Origin: Lithospermum erythrorhizon
Taxonomy: Eukaryota; Streptophyta; Magnoliopsida; Boraginales; Boraginaceae
Reading direction: 5' to 3'
DNA: 64,000 nucleotides
Assembly: GCA_019722365.1 (NCBI GenBank)
Contig: JADFUC010002295.1
Location: 1,116,001-1,180,000 of the forward strand
The notes beneath the pieces are model-generated. The model saw only the letters and a list, made by a program, of their open reading frames with translations, had not been told where the DNA came from and did not search any database. Made by a program: the position numbers and the translations under genes. Positions 10,658 through 25,180 of this stretch are shown in pieces (the stretch's first letter is position 1; each line of letters starts with the position of its first letter).

Positions 10658-13600
10658 CTATCTTCTTTGGAAGTTGAAGGTCTTAATGGAGAAGGCAAAA
10701 ATGAAAGCAAAAAGAACTACGAAGAGAAGAACAATGGCTGCACATACTCCAACAAAATCTTGCTTGAATCCAAAATAGTCCTCCAAGACTTGTTGAACTG
10801 TGTCGTTTGTATCACCCAGCTTTTCTTGCACATCTCCGAACTGCGACCCTAGCATGCCGTAAAGTGTCCATGCAACAGGACATGCATAATAATACCATCT
10901 CCACCAAATAGGTATCCTCTGTGATCAACAAACAAAATGCAAAAATATTAAGGTGCTTTGTGTTCAACTGCAGAAAAATAAGATTTAATGGTGGTATAGG
11001 AACGCGCCAAGCGGATAAACTTACAGGTCGTGGGATGAGAAATCCTGAGAAGACATTCCATATTCCATAAAACATGGAAGCAACAATGGCAGCAATGTGT
11101 TGGTTTGGTGTCACCGCCACAGTCATCATGCCATACAGAGTGAAATATGTCAAGGTGAAGAACATAAAAAAGGTGTACCATAGGAATTTTTCAGCAGTCC
11201 AGTGGAATTCAATCATTGCATAAACGATGATCCCATATGACACCGCCTGGGCAAATATATAAGGAATCTCAATGGCCACCTGCAAAAGGAGGAATACTTG
11301 TTTGGGAACTTTTATCTGTTTCTTATAACAAAAAGTTCTCTCTTGAGATACATACCTGGCCGAATGCATATGGCAAAGCTGAATACATCCCAGCCGCCTT
11401 TTCCCTGTAGAAAACTGTCCGTTCAACAGCCACTACAGGTTGCACCGATGAGGCATTTTGGACTCCTAGGAAAAGCACAGCAGCATACATGGAACCCATG
11501 GCATTGAACAAATCTTGTCTACTAGTCCTGTTACATATGACATTAAAGAAACATTCAGAGTGGCCTTCTCAAGAACTAAAGTCACTTTCATTGATCAGAT
11601 TAGTTCAATTCTTACATTTTTTGACCAAGCTTCCAGAACATGGTTCCAAACACCAATGCAATGAATGTTGTGAACCAAAATCTAACTGCAGTGTAAGATG
11701 TGTTGCGCCAGTATGATCGGTGTTGTTTCCACAAGCAAGCAATGCACTGGGTTATAAATGGTTGTGAATACTGACTCTCAAAATAAAGATCTTGTGAGCC
11801 AGGGCGTGGTACACCTAATTCATCAATAAGTGCTTTGTTTCTCCTGAAATTAAATTTGGTGCAATGAAGAAGTATAATTAAGGAGAAAAATGATCTAGAA
11901 GCATGATATGAAGGTTCCCAGCTTAATTTATGTCAAATGAATAAAATGAAGAAACTAACCTGTATAGTTCTGAGTTTTTGTAAATGTCTGCAAAATCAAC
12001 CCCCAACATCAATTCTTGAGCAGAAGAAGAAACTTCTAACATCCACGTTGCAGGGTTATAATCATCCGTGATTTTGCTTACTCCATCGATGCTCTGATTA
12101 TAGAAAAATAAATACAAGAGGATATAAAACTATTGATATTATTTGTTTGGATGTTGTGAGATCATTCAGGCAATCAGTTATACAACTTACCTCAAAGTAA
12201 TTGACCAGTTGGTTAGAATGACGACCTAATGGCCCGACATATATCTCTTGACCTCCACGTTTCATAAGAAAGAGCTGTGTTGCCTCGATTAGCTAAGAGT
12301 TCAATATCTCATGAACAATAAATTAATCACCATAGCTTGTTATCTCTCACAGAGATTTCTTACCTCATCAAATGCTTCAAAAATGTCGATGCTTGGTTGA
12401 TGAATTGTGCATACAACTGTTCTTCCAGTATCTACAGTGTTCCTGACAGTTCTCATCACAATTGCAGCAGCTCTGGCATCTAATCCTGATGTTGGCTCAT
12501 CCATGAAAATAATAGAAGGGTTAGCCACTAGCTCAACAGCAATCGTCAACCTCTTACGTTGTTCAGTTGAGAGACCATTGACCCCAGGCAAGCCTACTAG
12601 CGCTCCTCTTAATGGAGAAAGTTCCACAAGTTCCATGACTTCCTCAACAAACATCTGTGCATATTTAAAATTTATATAAGAAGTTAAGAACTTGCCAACT
12701 TAATCCTTACACTTCACATTAGTAACCCAAACACTTTCTTTGGGTGAATTTATAGAACTTGTGCAGGTTGCAGAATGATCAAGACCTTTGCTAATGTCAA
12801 AACATTGCAATTATATCTAACTAGGCAAAAAAGTTAAGAGGTAAAAGTTATTTGAACCTTTCTGCTTGCAGAATTTACTTCTGAAGGGAGTCGGAGCCAA
12901 GCCGAATACACAAGGGACTCATACACGGTGACATGGGGAGAGTGAATGTCATTCTGCTCGCAGTATCCTGAAATACGGGCAAAAGTTTCTTGCTTCTTGG
13001 GATATCCAGACAATTTGATTTCCCCTTCAATATATCCCCCGGTTTTTCTTCCAGCCAATACATCCATCAGAGTGGTTTTTCCTGCTCCACTAACACCCAT
13101 CAAAGCTGTAAGGACACCAGGCCTGAATGCTCCACTTACATCTTTTAGGAGCACCAACCTATCCTCTTCAGCACCTTGACTTTTCATTTCCTGAAACGTT
13201 TTTGCAAGAAACTCATAAGTTTGCAGACTCTAAGATTGTATGGTGTGACTACCTCAATAAGGAAACTAGCTTCGGGTAAGTATCAGAAGATTATTGTTCA
13301 TGTTTACCGCTGGCATTTCTACGGAGTATTTGACATTGTCAAAGGTGAGGGAATGAGGTTCAAATGGAAGAATCATCCCCTTCTTCTTGCTCTCCATCAC
13401 CTCAGTGATGGTGTTGCTTCTTGTTGATAAAGATCCAGATGAAGCGCTTCTCCTTCTAAGTTGATCCCCCCCTGCAAAACAAAATTTATGTCAATAACAT
13501 GAATTGAAACAAGAAGGAAAAGAACAATTCAAAAGATCTATCACCTTGAGATGCATCATTAGTAGTTCTTTCGATCATTTCAACATTGATTTTTCCGTTT

Positions 13601-16600
13601 TCATCTTCAGCTACAACAGCTTGAGACTTGCCAAATGCTGCACAGATTAACTGAGAATTAATACTATGAAATTAAGAAAGAGTAGAGAAAAATGAGAACA
13701 TGTGGTCACTCACGATTGAGGTAAGTAAGAGCAAAAGTGAAGGAAATGTTGAACAGTATAGTGAATCCAATTAATGCCCCTGCTCCCAGCCAATACCAGT
13801 AGGTATCCGGAAATGATCCTCGTGATTTTAGTACTGTAACCCCCAGTGTCTCATTTGGAATTGGCCCAGGCTTTAGGAAAGATCATCATCAAAGAGCAAA
13901 CAATTAGTAACAGTCCAGTGAGCTTTCTTCATGATAGAGACACTTGATGGTAAAAACCCAACAAAATTAGAAAAAAATCATTCATAATACACTTACTTTG
14001 TTCCAGCGGTGCCCTGTAAACTCATTCACGATTATTGCATTTTGTGCATACATCAATGGTGAAGTCCAATAACCCCACAACCACCAACTCTTTACATCCT
14101 CTACAATTTTCATTAGAGGAAGGAAGAAAGAGCAATCAACCATCTTAGTATGAGAATAGTTATCCAACTATTTGTACCTCTACAATATGTTATCAAGGGA
14201 AGTTGTACCTCTTGACAAAACAAAACCACCTAGTGCAACAAGTATAAGCAACGAGAATGATCCAAATGTGTTAGCAACAATCATGTCCCTGCCCATTCCC
14301 CCGATAAAACGGAACAACCCTGAGGCCATTTGTTGCTCAAGCAATAGTAACAAGTAGTGTTTCAAGAATCTGCAGCAAAAATTGAGAACCATCAGACACC
14401 CAATGTAATGAGGCAGACTCGAATTTGGAACTACTAATGATATCTTGAATGTATACCTGATAATGTTTGGATCTAAACCTATTTCATAGTATGTGAGAGC
14501 TATCCAGAGAGCCGCTTCAACAAAAGAGATGGGGATCTTCAAGATCCAAGTAGGAAGTGCATATGCCCAAGCAGGATAGAATAGAAGGTCCCTTTGCTTG
14601 TAGAAGACAGGAAGCTTAAAGATTGTTAAGGCCATCTCTGACATTCCATTAAACATCATAGTCATAACTGTGAAAAACAATGCTCCAACATATACTTGCC
14701 CATCATCCACGCTGTTCTGATGCATCTTGGTCCTCAGGAAGAGTGACATCGCAATTAATGCCAATGTTGTCAGCTAAAACCATTCAAAACAAAAAAGACC
14801 AATTGTTACTTATTATGAACTAAATACTAATAAAATGTGAAATAGGCTGAAGAAAAAGACCTGAATACTCACCTGAAATAGCTTGAAGTAATAAACGAAC
14901 GCGTTTCTCTTCATTAACAAGAATTCTCTTGAAGTGCAGGCCTTTAGAAGCTCCTTTTTGTTCACACCATATCTCTCAGTTGATAAGGCAGCTGGATGAC
15001 TTTTGCTTTTGTCAAATGGCATAGCAAGTTCATCCCCCAATGTGCGCCCAACATGGAATGACTGAAATGCCTCAGCAAATTCACTCACTGGGATGAAATT
15101 GTAGGGTTCATCCTTACGTGCCCAGTACTGCTTCTGGTCTTTCTTTGAAGTCACCTGCACCGGATTTAGGTATTAGTATATTACTATTAGAAACTGAATA
15201 CAATGGTTTTCAGTTTGACAAAGCTTTTGATTATTAATTTTCATGGACTTACTTCTTGCAGGAAATCAGCTACACCTTTCCTCTCAGGGCATTTGAATCC
15301 CATGGATTCAAAAAATTCAAGGACATCCTCTCTAGGACCTTGATAGACAATTTGGCCATCAGATATGAGAACGATGTCATCAAAGAGGTTATATGTTTCA
15401 GGTGCTGGCTGCAGAAGTGAAATGAATGCAGTTCCTTTCAAAATATGGACATATTGCTTAAGAGAATTGACAATGGAATAAGTTGTAGAACTATCCAATC
15501 CAGTTGATATCTCATCCATGAAAAGGGCACTTGCTGGTCCAACAAGCAGCTCACCTATGAATTTCAAGAAATTTTTAATAAAAAAGAGTGTTTAGTTCAA
15601 AAGCCTCATCACATCTTCATCTCCATATAAGCTAAAAATCCGATTGGAAACGATGGAGGTTGCTCACCAGTTGTTACTCGCTTCTTCTGGCCTCCAGAAA
15701 TTCCTCTAACCATGTCATCTCCTACCATTGTGTCTGCACATACTTCAAGACCTAATATCTTCAGAACATAGTCCGTGACAACACTTGCTTCTTGGCCTTG
15801 GGTTGCTGCTGCCTAGATATTGCAAAAGAGGTAACTTGAAGATCCACAACATCCATTTAATAAAAAATCCAGTTTCAAAACATTGGTTAGATAGGGACCT
15901 TAAAGTTCAAGTTGCATTACTTGCATGATATAAACACACCACAACATTAGTGGAAAAGAAAATCATTCAGTTCAAATGAAGGCAGAAGTAGGTTGGCATT
16001 ATGATTTATGGCATATGTGTTATTCTATGCTGAAAGTTACAGAAAGATGTATTATTTGAGGACACATGCAGACGAAATCGGTCTCATTGCTAGTTTTGTT
16101 TGTTTTCTCATATTAACAATTTCTTGCTTAAGGCAACAACATTCCAATTGATCAATACTTTCCCTTCATCGAACAAATAGGAAGCAAATGTTTAATTCAA
16201 TCACAATGACTGCTTATGAACATCAAGAAAAATATAATTATTCACTACAAATGAACAGTTACAGGGCAATAGTTTTTTTAATATTTTTTCCTCACCTTCA
16301 TATAGATATCAATGTCAGGATCAGGCTTTATATTTGCCGACTTCTCTCTTCTTGACAACTCTGCCAGCATCTCTGCAATTTTATTTTGAATATATATTCC
16401 ACACAAATCAGAATGTATCTTAAAAGAATTAAATTTCAATAGCATATTCAATCGGGTTGGGACTAACCATAACGAGTACCAACACCTTGGCACCGCCCAG
16501 CGAATTCCAATGTCTCTCTAACAGTCATCTCTCCCATGTGGAGATCATGCTGACTAATATAGGCGGCAGTCCTCTGAGGAACAAACTCTTCCAAATCATG

Positions 16601-17689
16601 TCCATTGTAGGTCACACTTCCAGATTTCTAGTGTAAAATTGTGAAAACAACAATTAGAGGAAAAGAAAAAAAAGCCTTACAACTACTTTCCACTCATATA
16701 AGTTGAAGAATGGGTTGGACATAACAGGTGAACCTGCCTTTACCTTTAACTCTTTATCGAGTCTACCAGCCAACGCCAACAACAATGTCGTTTTACCAGA
16801 AGCTGGTGGACCTAAAAGTAATGTCAATCTGCAAACCAAAATAATTGAGACAAATATGTGTTATTTCCCTAATATCCAGGAACCTAACAACTATGTATCT
16901 TGTAATTTTAATCAGTAACACATTTTTTACCTGCAAGGTTTGATGACTCCACTGACATCTCGAAGTATATTTATCTGCTTCTTTCTGCTAGATAGAATAT
17001 GAAGAGAATTCAACAACCCCTAATGAGTAAGAAACACAAGTTAGATCTGCTTCTTATAGGACAAGAGTAAGCAACATAAATCAATGTGATTAAAGACAGT
17101 ATATCAAATTCAATACCTCTCCAATATTCATAGTGAAGTTAGTAAAAGAGGGCAGAGCTCTACTACCCACATAAGCTTCTGCTTCAATACTCAGATGGTC
17201 ATATCTCACTTCAATCGTAGGCAAATCTATACCGACTCTGAAAAACACAACGCATATATATAAGCACTTTCAAAATTCTCAATCCTTCATAATTAAACAA
17301 AAAAAAATTCAAGAATCTTGAACAAACTATCAATTCATTTACCTATCAAGCCTGTCCCTAAGCTTTAACAAGAACGCCTCGTTATCTTCTTCAGATTTGA
17401 TTAACCTCTCAAGCAACAGTTTCCTCTCCTGATATCCAAGATCATCCACATCAACTTCTTGGGAAGTCCCTTGTGAACCAAACAGCAAACCTTTCCTCAG
17501 CCTATCAAAAGTTGGCAATTTCTCTAGTGCAGCCCATTTAAGAGCTTCTTCGTCATCTTCGTCTCTTCCTGAACGTGAAAACACATCCATGCCAGTGTTC
17601 CTCCACATTGAAGAACTATTCCCTCTCAAACTACCCCTCATGCTAGCTCTCATGCTAGCACTAGCTCTGTAAATATCTCCAGCATCCAT
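10658..17689 (-). CDS. ABCG40: Full-size ABCG (PDR) transporter, ABCG40/PDR1-like
   Basis: A plasma-membrane ATP-driven exporter/importer of the pleiotropic drug resistance group, closest by eye to AtABCG40 (abscisic acid uptake) and NtPDR1 (terpenoid secretion). 23 exons, read from the high end: 17689-17343, 17237-17117, 17019-16931, 16828-16744, 16627-16468, 16372-16296, 15812-15668, 15554-15253, 15154-14873, 14773-14457, 14369-14209, 14100-13997, 13870-13714, 13637-13545, 13471-13308, 13190-12858, 12654-12364, 12274-12191, 12093-11960, 11843-11616, 11527-11356, 11279-11025 and 10918-10658. They join in frame to 1,453 residues, normal for the family. Order is NBD1-TMD1-NBD2-TMD2. NBD1 has Walker [10 protein letters not shown] (192-200), signature ISGGQ (331-335) and Walker B LFMDE (352-356). 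NBD2 has Walker [10 protein letters not shown] (900-908), the atypical signature LSTEQ (1007-1011) usual for plant PDRs, and Walker [13 protein letters not shown]. The C-terminus FNFQRR is typical. The start ATG is followed by a Ser/Arg-rich repeat. The exact substrate cannot be read from sequence. Confidence 0.95.
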
Positions 17690-18010
17690 TTTCAACACTC
17701 AATAAACCAAACCAACCAAGATCAAATCCAATTCTAATACAATATAACAAAATAAAACAATTAAGTTATTTTCTTTAAAATGCAAATTTGATTCAAATGT
17801 GAACTATAAATGGACAATCAAATTAATTTTTCTTCTTATCTAAAAAATATTGAAACTTTATGAAAAGGGGCCCCTTAAACACCACCGATACACCAATACT
17901 ATGTCCAGGTTATCTATATTACATAAAAAATTTGCTGAAAAAGAACCAAATAATCACAAAACCAACTTGAACTGAAGTTTTTTGTTCATACACTAACATT
18001 GGAAACACAA

Positions 18011-18020
18011 TGTATATAAA
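18011..18020 (-). promoter_or_regulatory. Candidate TATA box of the ABCG40-like gene
   Basis: On the minus strand this reads TTTATATACA, about 320 nt upstream of the ATG. The surrounding words (ACTATGA.GTTG.CCAGTT on the plus strand) are kept upstream of the pseudogene copy at 61,289-61,320, while the sequence between box and ATG has diverged or been lost. Conservation between duplicates is the main support; no transcript start is known. Confidence 0.35.
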
Positions 18021-19399
18021 CTATGAAGTTGCCAGTTGTATACACATAAGTTACAAATAGGCACATTTTGGTGGATAATTATTTATACAAAATATTGGCA
18101 CTTTTGAAAGATACATTACATGAAATGAATTTAATATTGCATGTAACACTAAACATTCCAAACTAAGAGTCCATATGAAGCAGTCCAATGTTGACCTTCA
18201 AGACTATATCTTTGCCGTCTACGGTAATCGATATCTAAAATTTTCTTGGGATCATAAAAATAAGTCATGGTCTCATGACTAGCATAACCAAGCTACGATC
18301 GTCTACGCCGTTTTAGATACTACTCGGCCTCTGATATATACTCTTTTATGTCCTTATGTTTTGATATTGACTTGAGCGACGAAGTATTTTTTACCGAAAA
18401 CTGCTCGTTTACAGGTCAACATATTCACCACACCAGACATTGTTGTACTCAAGAGTCCAGACATTCTCATCAAGAGCGGAAAACGTCACTTAATCATCAT
18501 TTTGATTTGGGTATTTCTAATGAAAGCTGTCTGTGATCCTCAGTCCTCTCTGACTAGAATATCACTGAATAGTTAGATTTGGATATTCTAGTTTAATGTT
18601 GCGTCTTATCCGTCAATATTCTTGTTTAGGCAATAGCGAAGGCTTAAAAATGACAGCTTAATTTTTGAATAAATAAATGATAAATATCTATGTTATGGTA
18701 AAAATTTATTTTTCAAAATTTTAGAGGTGACTATTCCTAATTTAATCGAAGATAGTGAGATATATTATTGTTTTGATTTGGGTACATGTTACTCAATCAA
18801 CGATGTTATGTAAAAATATTATATTATCATTACTTTTATTCAATATTTGTACTCAACTTAGCATTATAATGTAGGTATACTTCACCCAACCAACCATGTT
18901 GCAAAATGCTTACATGGCACACTTAAGAACTTTGAGGAGGCTGCGAATGTTGAGCTCTATGCGAATAAGAGAGAGGTCCCAAGCCACTCTTTCGAACTTC
19001 ACTCTGGGCTGGTACAGCCATATCAGCATGCCCGGCCTTTGGGCCTGGCCGGAAAAGCCCCAAAATTTTCAGAATTGTATTACTATATACACGGAGTATT
19101 AGTTTATAACTTTATATGTCATATTAGTCATAAAAATGTAAAAATTATACCAAATAATTCTAAAAGTATGTGATATTAGTAATAAATTAAAAATGTTAAG
19201 AGTATATAAAGTATTTTCCAAAAGTTTTCAAAAATTTCAAAAGTTTCATATATTGATCACATTGGGCCGCCATTATTGTCTCTTTGTATATGAGTTTCCA
19301 CTAGTAATGAGTTATTAGAAATTTTAAATTTAATATTTATAATTAAGAGCTCCATTTTCAATTTTAGCACTTGGCCCCGAAAATGTATGGATTGACCCC

Positions 19400-19790
19400 A
19401 TGATATATGAGTTGAGCGAACCACTTAGTAAATCTAAAGGCTCGACTCAACTCGGTTAATGACTCGCCGAGGTTCGAGAGGGATCATTGGTTAAGGCTTC
19501 CTCCGAACATCGAATTTAACTTATTTGAGTACATATAGGTCTGTTTTATTAAATAAAAATTTAATAAAATTAAACAATAGTTGACCACATGAGAACAAGC
19601 TTTTAATTTTTATACATAAGTCATCATATATAGATGCAATATTACGGAGTATTAGTTTAATTTATAAATAAAACAACAATACATGAAGACTAACGAGTTG
19701 GTTCACCGAGTTGTCTCGACGAGCCGTTGATCCTAAGGGCAAGCTCAAGGTTTGGCTCTATTTCAATCAAGTCGAGCTCAAGGAACTTGT
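19400..19790. mobile_element. hAT-like subterminal motif blocks
   Basis: Two clusters of GCTCGACTC/GAGTTG/GTCGAGCTC words at about 19,400-19,510 and 19,690-19,780 face each other across 180 bp of AT-rich DNA with a TACGGAGTATTAG motif. The arrangement suggests a worn non-autonomous hAT-type element, but clear TIRs and target duplication are not visible. Confidence 0.3.
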
Positions 19791-21640
19791 ATATATGATT
19801 CAATTTGGAGGGCCTTGAGGTGTTTGCAAATGCACTCATTTTTAGAGATCAAATTTCTATGACGTATGATTGGGTAGTTTAATATTTTCTTGGGGTAAAT
19901 CCCTTATGCTACTAAATCAATGAATATTGAATTGTCTCAAGTGTATAGAGGGAGATACTAAATGACATTGAGCAGGACATTTTAATAAGCTCCTATTCTC
20001 GACCTCATTTAGTAGAATAAGAATTGGTTTGATTTAATATACCTCGTATTCATAATAGAGTCCAACATAAAGGTGGTTGAACTGGTCTTAAAAATTAACA
20101 CATGCAGAATGTTAGCATTAGATCATCTGTACTAACAATTGAATTACTTTAAATGGGCATGTGATGACAGGTCAACCTTGTACTAGTACTTATATTAACA
20201 GTGAGCATAAGTCACATGAAAAGGTACAACCTGAATGTTACTAACCTAATTCATTTCTCTAAGTTTGTATGTACTGTACTGTAGTTTTGTCTTGTATCAT
20301 CATTACTACAACATTCAAGTTCAGTTGCAATAGAAGGCATGAGCCAATCTGTACTTTGAGTTTTTGCAACCAAACAAATGGCTGTTTTTGTTGCATGAGT
20401 GTATGCATACCAAAGTAAAGCAACATGGTATTCTGTTTTTTTCCTCCTAATACTTTGCTGTGCCTTTTTATTTTGTTGTCAATTTAGCCAATTCTTGAAT
20501 GAAATTGATGAAGTACTAGGCCCTCTATCACTATGATCCATCATTGAGGGGTTGTTTTCTCAATTTTGTGTTCTTCTCTTTGTCCTTTCACTCCTATTGG
20601 TGAGAAAATAATTTCAAGAAAACATGCACATCTTATCATTTCTTCCATGTGGATCCTACATGGACATTACTATTTCTGTGGTATCTCAATTGTTTCTTCA
20701 TTCAATCTTATCATTTCAGACCAATAGACCATTATGTTTGTCGTATGGTAAACAATCAAAAACTTTTGACGAAGTGAATTATGTTAGTTACTGTACTATG
20801 TTTGTTTTGTTTGATCGAAAATAAATGAATGTACAATCATATTCTACTGTATATTAGATAGTTACTGTACACCTCCGGCTACCGCCATTCTTCTCCTGAT
20901 GGCCGGAACTTTACTCTGTATATGGAACAAGATAAGCAGCCGATCCTGCCATTTTCGAGGTCTAGTGCGAAAATTGGAACACTTAATACATCATGTGTAC
21001 TGACAATGTCTTGGTCAAGAGTTGGACCTGAAGATAAGAATAACGTTCACCAATTAACACAAAGGAAGGACAAGTTGTTAAGGGGCTACATATTCAAAGA
21101 GGTAAAAATTGTGATGTTTGATGAAGTTGGACTAACGTCAGCGAATTGATATATACACACCTAAAGAGTCTCAAATCTTTTCTTTTAAAAATGATGATAC
21201 AAGTCTAACGTGGGCGTTGAAAATTAATTTTCAATGGTTCTAAAAATTGGTTTTTGAGGACTCTGATAAGTGGAGTCTTAAGTTTGCGTTCAAAATTATA
21301 ATTTTTGCAATTAAAATTAGGTACAAGTCATCAATTCAATACATTTCCACTTATAAAAACATACCATTATGGATATGTGAAGGAATTATGGGTCAGCTTG
21401 GGAAATAAATTACAAATGATGTAATGTTTTGAGCAAATCTTAGCCCTACCATGTAAATTTAGTACCATTCGATGGGCACAGACTACTTGCAACTCTTTCG
21501 TCCGTATGTAGTACCTGGTCCAACATAAGACTACTACTACCACATAACTCACTATTATTTTCCAAGATCTCATTGACAGTTTTTGTGCATGTCTGTACTC
21601 TGTAGACATTATTGAGGCAATCAGGCAAGCACTATATTAT

Positions 21641-21886
21641 TACTCCATCCTGATTAACTGACCATTTGATAAATCAAACAATAACTCGTCCATATAATTT
21701 TGAATTTAAATAATGATACTCCACCATAAATTATACTAGTATTAAATATCGTACTTACTCCAATCACATATATGCCAAAATTTTGAACATTAATCTTTTT
21801 GTTAAAATAAAACTCATTTAGAGTAAAAAATTAAAATTTTAATTAATTAGTCATAACCTCCATATTATATTGAAATGGAGGCAGTA
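21641..21886. mobile_element. Probable Stowaway-like MITE
   Basis: About 245 bp bounded by TACTCCATCC at the left and ATGGAGGCAGTA at the right. Both ends resemble the CTCCCTCC Stowaway terminus with flanking TA. The interior is AT-rich and non-coding. Inverted similarity inside the ends is weak, so this could be two unrelated ends. Confidence 0.4.
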
Positions 21887-24800
21887 ATATTTCACTCACT
21901 ATAAATTATAAAAAAAAAATATTACTTTTTTCATTTCAATTTTTTTTTTCATTTATTTATTTCAATTTATTTTTATCATGTAGAAAAACAAGAATCTGTG
22001 AGTCCAACAGCCTATATATATGCATGCTGTTGGAGTTAGTATAACCAAGCTGAAGTGTACATTTCCATATGACAAAATTGCAACTTGCATTGGGTCTTGG
22101 TGAAGTTCCTATCCAGCATGATTCTAGCACAATCATTTATTATTCATAATCCATGCACTACAAAACAATATCAGTTTTTATTTAATTTGTTTGTGACTAC
22201 CAATCATATCCGGGCAATTATTTAAAGTGGGGATTATTATGTCTTATGAAGATAATTTTTTAAACAAAGACATGACATATATCTATGGATATAATAAATT
22301 AAAATTTATGGTTAATTATTTCAACCGAGAACTCATTTCAACCATTGAATGTGCTTCACTGACATCATACTGCTGTATTTAGCAATTGGGATAATATATA
22401 AGTTTGGGAAATGAGTATAAATAACCTCTAGTGTATTGTGATTTATTATGATGATTGCTCTTTTTGTTCTTCTTAATATTATAAAAACGAACATAACAAT
22501 AATGGCCGCTACTGAATGTTTATTTGCTAACAAGTTTATAGGCTTTTTATATTTGCTTCTCACTCACTGACTCACATGTTATCTTCACCATCACCAGAAC
22601 TGCATTATCGCCGTCAAGTATGGTGGGACTGGCGAGTTCTTGAACAGTTAGAGACAATACATGTACACATGTATGCCTGGAATAGAATATAATTACTGGA
22701 GGAAAACTCTAACAGTTGTCAGTCTTAATTTATTACTCCACGCCTATCTTCTTCAATTATGTTAGGCATAGTGATGAGATTTGGATTCATCACCCAATTC
22801 TATTATTAAGTTTATAAATGTTACTCAATAGTGCAGTTGTCTTGAGGTAATTTTCGTTGTTTTGGTCCTTGATTGCTGAGGGATTAAAATTGCATGCTTT
22901 CGGGTTTCAAAGAATGATTGCCCACAGTAGTCCCGAATGAAGTGATACGACCTCAATATAGTTGTATGGTTTCCGACCAGCAGAGTTCAGATTCATACAG
23001 CCGTCTATTATGAAGGACTATATGTATAACAAATTAGTTCAGTATCTTATCTTCAACAAATCCATTTACAGCACTAAATTTATGAATGATGATCATAAGA
23101 AATAGTTGCGTTAAAAGTAGTCAAAGTAATTGAGGTCGGTTGCGGTTTGTCTGCCTTAGTGATGTAGTGTGCAAATGATCACTTGTAGTGTGTGTAAACA
23201 TGGTAAAATAATCCTCGTCTAACACACTGCGTTAACGTTAACGGAGAAAATTCAGATGATACTGATTGAAATTATGAACACTAATATTTTGGAAAATATC
23301 AATTAAGCAAAATTAAAATTATTGAGGTTGAGTCAATTAGTTTCTTCTTATTTGAATTCATTTTTGAATTAAAATGTTTCCCCAACATATTTACTGAAAT
23401 TATAATTTTTATTGAAACAGACTAAGTATTTTTAATCGTTAACATTTAACGGAGGATTCATTTGGGGACTTCATTTGCACCTGATATAGTCTGAGGACCA
23501 AAATTTATATTACATCGACCTACGAGAAAAAAATGTGAATAGTCAAATAAGTTAGACAATTCTGACACAATTTCATTTAATTTTCAGTAAAGAGTTTTCA
23601 TGTGATCTGTCTTGGTTAAGTCTTGGCTTTACAATCTTGAACTTCTGGAGACAATTATGACTTCAAATTAGTATGATTTAATGTTTTATTCTTGAGGACT
23701 ATAGCTCTGCTTGTATTGTCTGATCAAAGTCTGACGATAAAGTTATTAACCATGGGATAAATATGATGTTTAATAATTACCTCCGATCATCCTTATGCTT
23801 GCAAACTTATATAAACTGACAACTAATTTCCATCAACAATACAAATTTTGAGAATTGATAAGCTTTATGGCTAAATTTTGAGAATTGATAACAATTAAAT
23901 TGCTGATATCTTTAAAATAGATAATATAGACAATAATGATTATTTAAAATCATTGGATGTTTAATATAAATGGAACAATGATATATACAATTGCCGCCAT
24001 CCAATTACAGCAACTCTACAGATTCTATGTTTTTCGGAGGTTACTATGTTAATTGGTTTTCATGGCTTAACTTCTATATCATACTAGGAAGGAATCTCTA
24101 ATAAATTTATTTCACTCATTGTTTTCCTTTTCCTTTTCTAGTGGAAATGTTTAATATTATAATTTGTTTAATTCTGTATTGTTTTGTTTTTGGATATCAT
24201 GTCAAAGAGGTAGAAAAGTAATCTTAATAAATGTGATTCAGTTGTACACTGCTCTCTAATAGTAAAGTGCTTAAATAGTGGTAGTCTCTGAAGTTCGGTG
24301 TGGGATAACAACTAGAAAAAAGTTAATGAAATAGAACCATGCGCCGATTAAGTCGGGGACTAAACTTTCATTTAATCATTAATACCAGATAAACTTTAGC
24401 ACAGATGAACCTATTTCTGTGAAAGAGAGGCGATACCAGCATTAATTACTTAAATGCTCATTGGTTCTTTCTACCATAGTCATGAAGCAAAATCAACAAA
24501 TTATAATTAATAAATATATTGATTAACTCTCCTTATTCCCAAGTCAGATTAATTGTTGTATAAATTTTCATTTGAGTTTATTTCAATTTTCTCCACCAAA
24601 CTCCTTCGTGGCCCAGGAAGAAGGGACGTGGTGCGTATGTTATTCTGTGGGTTATAATATAATTATAAAAGATAATATAAAAATTGATAGGCTTTGTTAC
24701 TAGCATTGATTTCGTTGTTATTATTAGTGCATATTAGTTGGCTAAGTTTTTCGTTTGAGCTGCAGAGTATTTTCTGTGAGGCATGATTGAGATTGTGATT

Positions 24801-25180
24801 ATTGGAATATCTCAAGAGAGAAGGATTTGTAGGCTTAATCAGTCAGAACTTTTGAAGCGTGTTCGACCATTATTAACGTGTGGTATGGCTGATTGTATGA
24901 TCACAGGGTTGAAGGAATTGCATTAGTAATCAGAGTTTAGAAAGAAGGCGGCGCAGAGATAATGTCGGGAGGGATTATTATCATAATGGAATAAAAAAAA
25001 GAGAAATTCCTATGGAGGCTTTTTCTCTATAAAAAGGGATCAAAGAAGACATAGTAAGGAAATCATCCACTAAAGCCCATCTGACATTTTACTGACAGGA
25101 GGAAATTTAGGTCAAGCTATGAATTGAGCTATGTTATGAAAGCTTTATGTGGTGTAATTCTCTGTGCTCATTTGTAATGC

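Larger units (their letters stand above)
17690..25180. other. Gene-free intergenic region
   Basis: Upstream side of the ABCG gene followed by about 7 kb without a supportable gene. Scattered TACTCCGTA-type MITE ends occur (for example near 19,090 and 19,645), with one probable MITE at 21,641-21,886 and a GCTCGA-rich block at 19,400-19,790. Open frames of 60-80 codons (for example 18,896-19,102 and 20,922-21,149) show no domain, and I do not call them. The rest is AT-rich with no visible structure. Confidence 0.5.

Noticed and set aside
11489..11716. Open frames antisense to ABCG exons, also 12,407-12,679 and 12,946-13,179
   Set aside because: Shadows of the transporter exons on the other strand.
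20450..20620. Possible microRNA precursor near a fold-like region
   Set aside because: No match to a microRNA that I recognise, and no long stem could be drawn.
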